From assembly GCA_018067325.1 (NCBI GenBank), contig JAGPUU010000004.1, positions 1-6,149 on the forward strand: DNA of 6,149 bases, given 5' to 3'. Within the stretch, counting starts at the first letter, position 1; every line of letters starts with the position of its first letter. Source of the DNA: Amphritea sp. GTDB taxonomy: Bacteria; Pseudomonadota; Gammaproteobacteria; Pseudomonadales; Balneatricaceae. Made by a program: the position numbers and the translations under genes. The notes below the pieces were generated by a model. That model did no database searches. It saw only the letters and a program-made list of their open reading frames with translations, and was not told the origin of the DNA. Below are positions 1 to 6,149 of the stretch, one piece after another.

Positions 1-1
1 G

Positions 2-238
2 CTATTACTGACACCGGGGTTTGTAACTGATGTAGTAGGCTTTCTCTGTCTGATTCCATTTACGCGCAAGCGCTTTACCAAGCTGGTAATGAGTCGCTTT
101 ACAATGGTCGCTATGTCGCAGCAGCAGAACGGTGAAAATCCTGAAACCCCATTCGTTCATCGTGCTCGTCCTCTGCACTCTCAGGAAAAAGGTCAAGAGG
201 GTGATGTTATTGATGGCGATTTTCGTCGCGAAGATTAA
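2..238 (+). CDS. fxsA: FxsA family membrane protein, C-terminal part (5' end outside window)
   Basis: The reading frame is open from the left edge and ends at TAA 236-238, giving the last 78 residues. The segment begins LLLTPGFVTDVVGF and continues to LIPFTRKR, the typical FxsA pattern of a hydrophobic stretch with a TPGF.TD motif followed by a basic cluster. It closes with a hydrophilic tail ending VIDGDFRRED, also typical of the family. FxsA is a small inner-membrane protein of about 150 residues. In E. coli its overproduction relieves exclusion of phage T7 by the F plasmid, but its normal role is unclear. The visible part should be the end of the last membrane segment plus the cytoplasmic tail. 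Its position immediately upstream of groES matches E. coli and many gammaproteobacteria, which supports the call. No terminator is evident after the stop, so some read-through into groESL is possible. Confidence 0.88.
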   Translation, partial: LLLTPGFVTDVVGFLCLIPFTRKRFTKLVMSRFTMVAMSQQQNGENPETPFVHRARPLHSQEKGQEGDVIDGDFRRED

Positions 239-254
239 ATTTTTTTCTACTGGG

Positions 255-284
255 CGTTGAAATGATTTTTACCGCCCCCATTTA
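255..284 (+). promoter_or_regulatory. Sigma-32 (heat-shock) promoter of groESL
   Basis: A -35 like element CGTTGAAA (255-262) is separated by 13 bases from a -10 like element CCCCATTTA (276-284). This fits the sigma-32 consensus (CTTGAAA, 11-16 bases, CCCAT-T) and resembles the E. coli groE promoter. The start of transcription would lie near 289-291, giving a leader of about 85 nt before the groES ATG. The elements are embedded in an inverted repeat, GGGCG 252-256 and CGCCC 273-277. No CIRCE operator was seen, so HrcA control is not suggested. Confidence 0.85.
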
Positions 285-302
285 TTCAGTCATCTAATGG
301 TA

Positions 303-324
303 CGTAGTGGCTTCGGCTACTGCG
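303..324 (+). promoter_or_regulatory. UUCG-capped hairpin in the groES leader RNA
   Basis: Bases 303-311 pair with 316-324 to give a 9-bp stem (two G-U pairs), closed by a C-UUCG-G tetraloop at 311-316, one of the most stable tetraloops known. It is not followed by a U-tract, so it does not read as a terminator of fxsA. It sits in the 5' half of the inferred leader. Its role could be mRNA protection or acting as the stable first hairpin of a thermosensor. The structure is read by eye and no energy was computed. Confidence 0.7.
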
Positions 325-342
325 CTTTAAAACAAAAATCAC

Positions 343-366
343 TTTTTTGATCAAGAGATCAGGAGA
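343..366 (+). promoter_or_regulatory. FourU-like hairpin sequestering the groES ribosome binding site
   Basis: UUUUUUGAUC (343-352) can pair with GAUCAGGAGA (357-366) around an AAGA loop, giving 10 consecutive pairs. Four of the five loop-proximal pairs and the closing pair are Watson-Crick, and the U-run makes three A-U and three G-U pairs with AGGAGA. AGGAGA (361-366) is the groES Shine-Dalgarno sequence, 8 bases before ATG 375. U-runs paired to AGGA are the defining element of fourU RNA thermometers. A stable upstream hairpin followed by a labile one at the ribosome binding site is also how the Salmonella agsA thermometer is arranged. Function is inferred, not shown. Confidence 0.6.
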
Positions 367-374
367 TAGATTCA

Positions 375-668
375 ATGAAAATTCGTCCGCTTCACGACCG
401 TGTTGTTGTTCGCCGTAATGAAGAAGAAGCAACTACCGCAAGTGGCATCGTGCTACCAGGTTCTGCTGCAGAAAAACCTAATCAGGGTGAAGTCCTGGCT
501 ATCGGTACTGGTCGTATCACCAGCACTGGTGAAGTTCAGCCGTTAGATGTTCAGGTTGGCGACACCGTACTGTTCGGTCAGTACGCAGGTTCTAACACCG
601 TTAAGGTTGATGGTGAAGAACTGCTAATCATGAATGAAAGCGATATCTACGGTGTACTGGAAAGCTGA
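375..668 (+). CDS. groES: GroES co-chaperonin (10 kDa, Hsp10)
   Basis: A 97-residue protein, the usual GroES length. It starts [10 protein letters not shown] and ends near [14 protein letters not shown], both family hallmarks. GroES forms a heptameric lid that caps GroEL in the cytoplasm and closes the folding chamber during the ATP cycle. The mobile loop lies at about residues 16-33 and carries the hydrophobic tripeptide I25-V26-L27 that docks into GroEL. Residue 23 is Ser, where E. coli has Gly. The roof hairpin at about 47-56 reads [10 protein letters not shown], lacking the acidic residue E. coli has at its tip. The start is supported by AGGAGA 8 bases upstream and by alignment with the family. 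It is the first gene of the heat-shock operon, with groEL following after 56 bases. Expression is likely controlled by the sigma-32 promoter and by the structured leader. Confidence 0.98.
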   Translation: MKIRPLHDRVVVRRNEEEATTASGIVLPGSAAEKPNQGEVLAIGTGRITSTGEVQPLDVQVGDTVLFGQYAGSNTVKVDGEELLIMNESDIYGVLES

Positions 669-698
669 TTTTAGCTGACTGATTAAACGTATCTGATT

Positions 699-2374
<1,676 letters not shown>

Positions 2375-2401
2375 TACCGGCTTAATTAGCCTTAGCTATT
2401 C

Positions 2402-2436
2402 GAAAAGCCCCGTGTTCTGCACGGGGCTTTTCTTTT
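2402..2436 (+). terminator. Intrinsic terminator of the groESL operon
   Basis: A perfect 13-bp stem pairs 2402-2414 with 2420-2432 around a TTCTG loop, with a GC-rich core (GCCCCGTG). The T4 at 2428-2431 belongs to the stem and a further T4 follows at 2433-2436. It lies 28 bases after the groEL stop. Because the stem carries A4 on one side and T4 on the other, it may also work to some degree on the opposite strand, but no gene is seen there. Confidence 0.93.
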
Positions 2437-2465
2437 GGCCAAAAAACGGTTGAATAGTGTAAAAT
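2435..2465 (+). promoter_or_regulatory. Candidate sigma-70 promoter for the coiled-coil membrane gene
   Basis: TAAAAT (2460-2465) matches the -10 consensus at five of six bases, and TTGGCC (2435-2440) matches the -35 at four of six. The 19-base spacing is longer than ideal. Some promoter is expected here because the groEL terminator separates this gene from the operon upstream. The -35 region overlaps a perfect 12-bp palindrome, TTTTGGCCAAAA (2433-2444). Confidence 0.35.
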
Positions 2466-2508
2466 CTGCAATTCTTAACTGAACCCTCTATCTGGCTGAG
2501 TGATTGAC

Positions 2509-3456
2509 ATGCGTGATCAGGATAAAGATCTGGACCTACCCAACTTTGGACCGGCTGAGCGGGAGCCTGAAATAAAGGTTTCCGGCAATGCGCCTGCATC
2601 TGAATCTAAGCCTGAACCCCCAACGGGTGGACAGCCTCAGAGTGGTAATGGTGGTAATCGCCAACAGTCAGATTCTATTCAGAAGAGTGGTTCCGGTGGT
2701 AACGGCCTGAGTTTTTTTATTATTCTTTTGCTGGCGGCCTCAGTGGGTGGTTTGGCCTATTGGAACTATCTACAGCATGAGCAGCTATTGAGTCTTGAAT
2801 CTGAGCGTCAAGGGATGGATGAGAAAGTGCTTGAGTTACAGCAGCTGTTACAGGTTGCTGAGAGCAGTGCAGCCCAGTCCGGTGAAACGTTACAGAGCCA
2901 AGTGCAGAAGCAGGCTTCTACTGCGCAACAGGAGTTTACAAAGTTGGGTTCCGATACGACCAAGCTTAACGCTGAAGTAGCCAAACTTTGGGTGGTAGCT
3001 CATCAGCGAAACACACCTAAAATTGCCGCGCTGGAAAAACAGCTGAAAGTAACTGAGGCGCTGACAGGTACCCAGGCTAAGTCGCTTAAAAGCCTGACCG
3101 CTGATCTGGTGAAATTGGGTAAACAAGTTAAATCGGCTGAAGCGAAAGGTAGTGATGCTGTTAGGCAGGTCGCTGTAATCAAGCAGAGTGCGGCAACATT
3201 GAGTACTGAATTCCAAGTTCTTTCTGAAACTATTGAGACTGACCAGTTGGAGCAGCGGAAAAAGCTGTCAGCTTTTGCTGAACAGATCGTTGCTCTACAG
3301 GGTAATCAGAATTCAGCGGTGGGGCTTGAACGCCGAGTTAAAATAAATGAACAAGCAGTTAAAGCGATCGATGGTTCTCGATTGATGCTTAATAAAGAAT
3401 TACTGCAGATCAGGCAGAAACTGAATAACCTGCAATTGAAAATAGAACAACTGTAG
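2509..3456 (+). CDS. Single-pass membrane protein with long coiled coil, function unknown
   Basis: The product is 315 residues from ATG 2509. Residues 1-65 are hydrophilic, first acidic, then rich in Pro, Gly, Ser, Asn and Gln, and likely disordered. A single membrane segment lies at about 67-87 (LSFFIILLLAASVGG onward, ending at YW). From about residue 92 to the end the protein is rich in Leu, Gln, Lys, Glu and Ala with heptad-like spacing, so a long coiled coil is expected. A possible break with a distinctive patch, KLWVVAHQRN, lies at 159-168. Basic residues before the membrane segment suggest N-terminus in the cytoplasm and coiled coil in the periplasm. The layout recalls HemX, but no HemX signature was recognised. 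An in-frame GTG at 2500 would add three residues. ATG is preferred because only a weak GAGTGA-like site (2498-2503) is present and it fits ATG. The GST-like gene follows after 34 bases with no terminator, suggesting cotranscription. Confidence 0.85.
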   Translation: MRDQDKDLDLPNFGPAEREPEIKVSGNAPASESKPEPPTGGQPQSGNGGNRQQSDSIQKSGSGGNGLSFFIILLLAASVGGLAYWNYLQHEQLLSLESERQGMDEKVLELQQLLQVAESSAAQSGETLQSQVQKQASTAQQEFTKLGSDTTKLNAEVAKLWVVAHQRNTPKIAALEKQLKVTEALTGTQAKSLKSLTADLVKLGKQVKSAEAKGSDAVRQVAVIKQSAATLSTEFQVLSETIETDQLEQRKKLSAFAEQIVALQGNQNSAVGLERRVKINEQAVKAIDGSRLMLNKELLQIRQKLNNLQLKIEQL

Positions 3457-3490
3457 CGTCATACTGGCTTAGATCGAAAAGGATGATTCA

Positions 3491-4105
3491 ATGATTAAGG
3501 TTTATGGCGGTATTTATTCCAGAGCCAGCATGGTGATGTGTGTTCTTGAAACCCTGGGGCTGGAATATGAAAATATTTCGATGCTACCGCGCAGCGAAGC
3601 GACTCAAAGTGAAGAGTACCGGGCTTTAAATGCCACCGGCAAACTGCCAACACTCGTTGATGGCGATCTGGTGTTGTGGGAGAGTCAGGCGATTCTGTTC
3701 TACTTAGCACGTAAGTATGGTGATGCTTTGCTTTGGGTTGATACTCTTGAGCAGGAAGCTGATCTGTATCGCTGGAGTTTGTTTATCAGTAATCAGATTG
3801 AGGCGCCGGCTCTGGATATGCTGCTAGCGGTTAAATATGCCCAGGGTGAACCTGATCAGTCGGTTATTGATGCTCAGGTTCAAACGCTGGCGCGTTTTCT
3901 GCCAGTGTTAGAGAATCATCTACAAGGTGAGGAGTATTTGGTGTCAGGTAAGCTGACAGTAGCTGACTTTCATGGAGCTACGGTAATGTCCTGGCCAAAA
4001 GTTGCTGGCTTTGATTACACGCCATACCCTGCTATCGAGAGTTGGTTAAGACGAATTCTGGCGTTACCGGTCCAGAAAAAAGTCCGCTCGCAGGCCTCAG
4101 TCTGA
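3491..4105 (+). CDS. Glutathione S-transferase family protein
   Basis: A 204-residue protein of normal GST length. The N-terminal thioredoxin-like domain (about 1-77) starts MIKVYGG, with Y9-S10-R11 in the region of the catalytic Ser, Tyr or Cys. It contains the cis-Pro site GKLPTL (Pro53) and the E64-S65 pair that binds the gamma-glutamyl part of glutathione, followed by AILFYLARKYG. The C-terminal helical domain (about 88-200) contains the N-capping motif LTVADFHGA and the common ending PYPAIESWLRRILALP. Such cytosolic enzymes conjugate glutathione to electrophiles or reduce or isomerise substrates. The class and substrate cannot be set from sequence alone. AAAGGA at 3478-3483, 7 bases before ATG, supports the start. 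It probably shares a transcript with the coiled-coil gene upstream. A terminator-like hairpin follows at 4139-4177. Confidence 0.93.
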   Translation: MIKVYGGIYSRASMVMCVLETLGLEYENISMLPRSEATQSEEYRALNATGKLPTLVDGDLVLWESQAILFYLARKYGDALLWVDTLEQEADLYRWSLFISNQIEAPALDMLLAVKYAQGEPDQSVIDAQVQTLARFLPVLENHLQGEEYLVSGKLTVADFHGATVMSWPKVAGFDYTPYPAIESWLRRILALPVQKKVRSQASV

Positions 4106-4138
4106 GGTTGTGTGTTTTTTATACAGTTTAGATATTGC

Positions 4139-4177
4139 GATCCACTCCCAGTATGGGCAGAATAGTGGGTCTTTTTT
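4139..4177 (+). terminator. Terminator-like hairpin between the GST gene and thpR
   Basis: GATCCACT (4139-4146) pairs with AGTGGGTC (4164-4171), eight pairs with one G-U, followed directly by T6 (4172-4177). Inside, CCCA (4147-4150) pairs with TGGG (4154-4157) over a 3-base loop, leaving a 6-base bulge (4158-4163). It probably ends the transcript of the GST gene. It lies only four bases before the thpR ribosome binding site AGGA, so no ordinary promoter fits between them. thpR transcription must read through it or start inside or upstream of it. Confidence 0.65.
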
Positions 4178-4189
4178 GATGAGGAAGAC
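4169..4189 (+). promoter_or_regulatory. Hairpin that would hide the thpR ribosome binding site
   Basis: GUCUUUUU (4169-4176) can pair with AGGAAGAC (4182-4189) around a UGAUG loop, eight pairs with two G-U. This covers AGGA (4182-4185), the likely thpR Shine-Dalgarno sequence, 13 bases before ATG 4199. It uses bases 4169-4171 of the terminator stem, so the two structures exclude each other. Like the groES leader it pairs a U-run with AGGA. Whether it forms or regulates is inference. Confidence 0.45.
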
Positions 4190-4198
4190 GAAGTTTTA

Positions 4199-4759
4199 AT
4201 GGAAATACGTGCGTTTTTTGCGCTGGCCCTGCCGGATGCAGTTGCTCGCTGGCTAGCGGACCATGCTGATACATTGTGCCAGTATGATAAGCATGTGGAA
4301 GTAAATTGGGTGGATGCTGAGTCTTACCATCTGACACTCTGTTTTCTCGGTGCGATCTCTTTGGAGCAGGTTGATCGGTTAGAAGCGATTGCGCGGGGTA
4401 AGCTGGCCGATGTTAGGTCGTTTCAGGTTCATGTGAATACGGCCGATTACTATCCGATCAGCAAGCAGTTGGCGGTAGTCGCTGCGCTGAGCCCGGAAGA
4501 TGAAGCGTTGAGTCGTCTTAACCAGCAGATGATGGAGATCGCCTTAGAGGCGGGTATTGAGTTTGAAGAGGAAGACTTTAAACCCCATATTACGTTGGGA
4601 CGATTACCCGCCAAAAACCAATTTGTACCGCCAGAGAATTGGCCGGGACTTGATCTTTTCAGCCTGGCTGACTCGGTGATCTTGTTCCAGAGTAAACCCG
4701 GCGAACGCGGTTCGATTTATACGCCGTTGTTTGAAATACCTCTTCAGGACATGGCTTGA
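4199..4759 (+). CDS. thpR: RNA 2',3'-cyclic phosphodiesterase ThpR (LigT family)
   Basis: A 186-residue cytosolic protein of the 2H phosphoesterase superfamily. Both catalytic H-x-T-x motifs are present: HLTL at 44-47, within YHLTLCFLG, and HITL at 130-133, within KPHITLGR. The N-terminus RAFFALALP is the usual family start. ThpR opens 2',3'-cyclic phosphate ends of RNA to 2'-phosphate. The E. coli enzyme also catalyses reversible 2'-5' ligation of tRNA halves in vitro; its physiological role is not settled. The start is the only plausible in-frame one: GAGGAA at 4181-4186 lies 12 bases upstream and no other initiation codon was seen close by. Upstream is a terminator-like hairpin overlapping a second hairpin that covers the ribosome binding site. 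trhP begins 31 bases after the stop, so the two RNA-related genes likely share a transcript. Confidence 0.95.
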   Translation: MEIRAFFALALPDAVARWLADHADTLCQYDKHVEVNWVDAESYHLTLCFLGAISLEQVDRLEAIARGKLADVRSFQVHVNTADYYPISKQLAVVAALSPEDEALSRLNQQMMEIALEAGIEFEEEDFKPHITLGRLPAKNQFVPPENWPGLDLFSLADSVILFQSKPGERGSIYTPLFEIPLQDMA

Positions 4760-4790
4760 GCCAGTCCTTAACTTTTCTACGTTGTGACTA

Positions 4791-6149
4791 ATGTTTAAAC
4801 CAGAACTCCTTTCGCCAGCGGGTACGCTGCGCAATATGAAATATGCCTTTGCTTACGGTGCTGATGCGGTTTATGCCGGTCAGCCCCGTTATAGCCTGCG
4901 GGTACGTAATAACGATTTTAATCTGGATAACTTGCATGAGGGGATTAATATCGCCCATGGGCAAGGTAAAAAGTTCTATGTGGCCAGTAACATCATGCCG
5001 CATAACAACAAGCTGAAAACCTATATTGATGACTTGCGTCCCGTTATTGAGATGGGACCTGATGCCCTGATTATGTCAGACCCAGGCTTGATTCTGATGG
5101 TGAAAGAAAACTGGCCAGATATCCCTATTCATCTGTCAGTGCAGAGTAATACCATGAACTGGGCCAGTGTTAAATTTTGGCATCAGGCAGGTATCGAGCG
5201 AATTATTATGTCGCGTGAGCTGTCACTGGATGAGATCGCCGAGATGCGTGAAAAGTGTCCTGAGATGGAACTGGAAGTTTTTGTTCATGGTTCTCTCTGT
5301 ATCGCCTATTCAGGCCGCTGCCTGCTGTCCGGTTATATTAATCATCGTGACCCTAATCAGGGAACCTGCACTAACTCATGCCGCTGGAAATATGATGCTC
5401 ATGAAGCGAAGCAGGATGATAATGGTGATCTGATTCCGGTGCAGAATTTTGATCCTAATGAGGCTCCGGTTCAGCCTGCTCTGGGTGAGGGTGAGCCTAC
5501 GGATAGGAAGTATCTGTTACAGGAAGAGACCCGTCCGGGTGAATATATGCCTGCTTTTGAAGATGAGCATGGTACCTATATCATGAATTCCAAAGATCTT
5601 CGGGCGATTCAGCATGTACAGCGTTTATCGGATATGGGTATTCACTCATTGAAGATTGAAGGCCGGACTAAATCCCATTATTACGTGGCCCGGGCGACTC
5701 AAGCGTATCGAAAGGCGATTGATGATGCAGCAGCGGGGCGTCCTTTCGATATGAGCCTGATGGACAATCTGGAAAACCTGGCCAACCGGGGGTATACCGA
5801 AGGTTTCTATCGTCGCCATGTTCATGATGAATATCAGAACTATGAAACCGGTCATTCTGTGGGTGTTCACCAGCAGTTTGTCGGTGAGGTGATCGGTCGT
5901 GATAAGCACAAGGGTACGGTCGATTTCGAGGTGAAGAACCGCTTTATGGTGGGAGATACTCTGGAATTGATGACGCCTACTGGAAATCAGAAATTCAAGC
6001 TTGAGCAGATGGAAAGCCTGCAGGGTGAGGCGAGAGATTGTGCCCCGGGCTCGGGTCATAAAGTGCGTATACCGCTGGATGTCGACGCTGACTTAGAATA
6101 TGCATTGCTGATGCGTGACCTGCCTAATGCACCAGCCTATGAAAGTGGT
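4791..6149 (+). CDS. trhP: tRNA 5-hydroxyuridine synthesis protein TrhP (YegQ, U32 family), 3' end outside window
   Basis: The frame is open for 453 codons from ATG 4791 to the right edge, about the full E. coli YegQ length, so only a few residues and the stop should be missing. The start MFKPELLSPAGTLRNM is nearly that of E. coli. The middle has SDPGLI, HLSVQSN and the U32 signature EVFVHGSLCIAYSGRCLLSG. Cysteines 170, 177, 193 and 197 are the set proposed to hold an iron-sulfur cluster. Further conserved blocks are FEDEHGTYIMNSKDLRAI and HSLKIEGRTKS. TrhP acts with prephenate in forming 5-hydroxyuridine at tRNA position 34, a precursor of wobble modifications; the older peptidase label comes from the family name. 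The start is fixed by an in-frame TGA at 4785-4787. No clear Shine-Dalgarno sequence precedes it, so translation may depend on coupling to thpR. Confidence 0.95.
   Translation, partial: MFKPELLSPAGTLRNMKYAFAYGADAVYAGQPRYSLRVRNNDFNLDNLHEGINIAHGQGKKFYVASNIMPHNNKLKTYIDDLRPVIEMGPDALIMSDPGLILMVKENWPDIPIHLSVQSNTMNWASVKFWHQAGIERIIMSRELSLDEIAEMREKCPEMELEVFVHGSLCIAYSGRCLLSGYINHRDPNQGTCTNSCRWKYDAHEAKQDDNGDLIPVQNFDPNEAPVQPALGEGEPTDRKYLLQEETRPGEYMPAFEDEHGTYIMNSKDLRAIQHVQRLSDMGIHSLKIEGRTKSHYYVARATQAYRKAIDDAAAGRPFDMSLMDNLENLANRGYTEGFYRRHVHDEYQNYETGHSVGVHQQFVGEVIGRDKHKGTVDFEVKNRFMVGDTLELMTPTGNQKFKLEQMESLQGEARDCAPGSGHKVRIPLDVDADLEYALLMRDLPNAPAYESG

Noticed and set aside
263..298. Additional sigma-70 promoter before groES ending at TCTAAT (293-298)
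   Set aside because: No acceptable -35 at 16-18 bases; the match is too poor to support.
239..374. CIRCE operator (HrcA site) before groES
   Set aside because: No TTAGCACTC/GAGTGCTAA-type inverted repeat was found; the region has a sigma-32 promoter and leader hairpins instead.
663..678. Direct repeat AGCTGA at 663-668 and 673-678 across the groES stop
   Set aside because: Two six-base copies are expected often by chance and no function is suggested by the context.
2500..2502. GTG as start of the coiled-coil membrane protein
   Set aside because: It would add only three residues (MID) and has no Shine-Dalgarno-like site upstream. The ATG at 2509 has a weak GAGTGA at suitable distance. The choice is not certain.
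4095..4120. Small hairpin overlapping the GST stop codon followed by T6
   Set aside because: Only four Watson-Crick pairs (CCTC/GAGG) plus two G-U, and the T-run starts seven bases after the stem. Too weak to call a terminator; the hairpin at 4139-4177 is better.
5646..6059. Long open frame on the minus strand (137 codons) inside trhP
   Set aside because: It lies wholly antisense to a strongly conserved gene, its translation matches no family I recognise, and no promoter or ribosome binding site was seen. The same applies to shorter antisense frames opposite groEL, the coiled-coil gene, the GST gene and thpR.

Overview
The window looks like chromosomal core DNA of a marine-type gammaproteobacterium, possibly of the Oceanospirillaceae or a related group. 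This is inferred from fxsA lying directly before groES-groEL, the GroES, GroEL and TrhP sequences resembling enterobacterial ones without matching them, and moderate base composition. The genus cannot be named from this sequence alone. All seven genes lie on the + strand. No insertion sequence, tRNA, rRNA, CRISPR array, phage gene or other sign of recent transfer was seen. The longest gap without coding sequence is about 136 bases.

Left part (1-2436): the 3' end of fxsA is followed by a heat-shock (sigma-32 type) promoter, an mRNA leader of about 85 nt, groES, groEL with its Gly-Gly-Met tail, and a strong intrinsic terminator. The leader is the most interesting piece. It holds a stable UUCG-capped hairpin followed by a second hairpin in which six uridines pair with the groES Shine-Dalgarno AGGAGA. 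That layout resembles a fourU RNA thermometer, so the chaperonin operon may be controlled both by sigma-32 transcription and by temperature-sensitive translation.

Middle part (2437-4177): a single-pass membrane protein with a long coiled coil and no recognised function is followed after 34 bases by a glutathione S-transferase-like gene. They are probably cotranscribed from a weak promoter just after the groEL terminator. A second intrinsic-terminator-like hairpin closes this unit.

Right part (4178-6149): thpR (RNA 2',3'-cyclic phosphodiesterase, 2H family) and trhP (formerly yegQ, tRNA U34 hydroxylation, U32 family), 31 bases apart. trhP runs off the right edge, probably within a few codons of its stop. 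The terminator before thpR ends only a few bases from the thpR ribosome binding site. Its last bases can instead form a hairpin that hides that site, which is an attenuator-like arrangement. The proteins themselves are mostly housekeeping; the novelty, if any, is in these leader RNAs and in the coiled-coil membrane protein.
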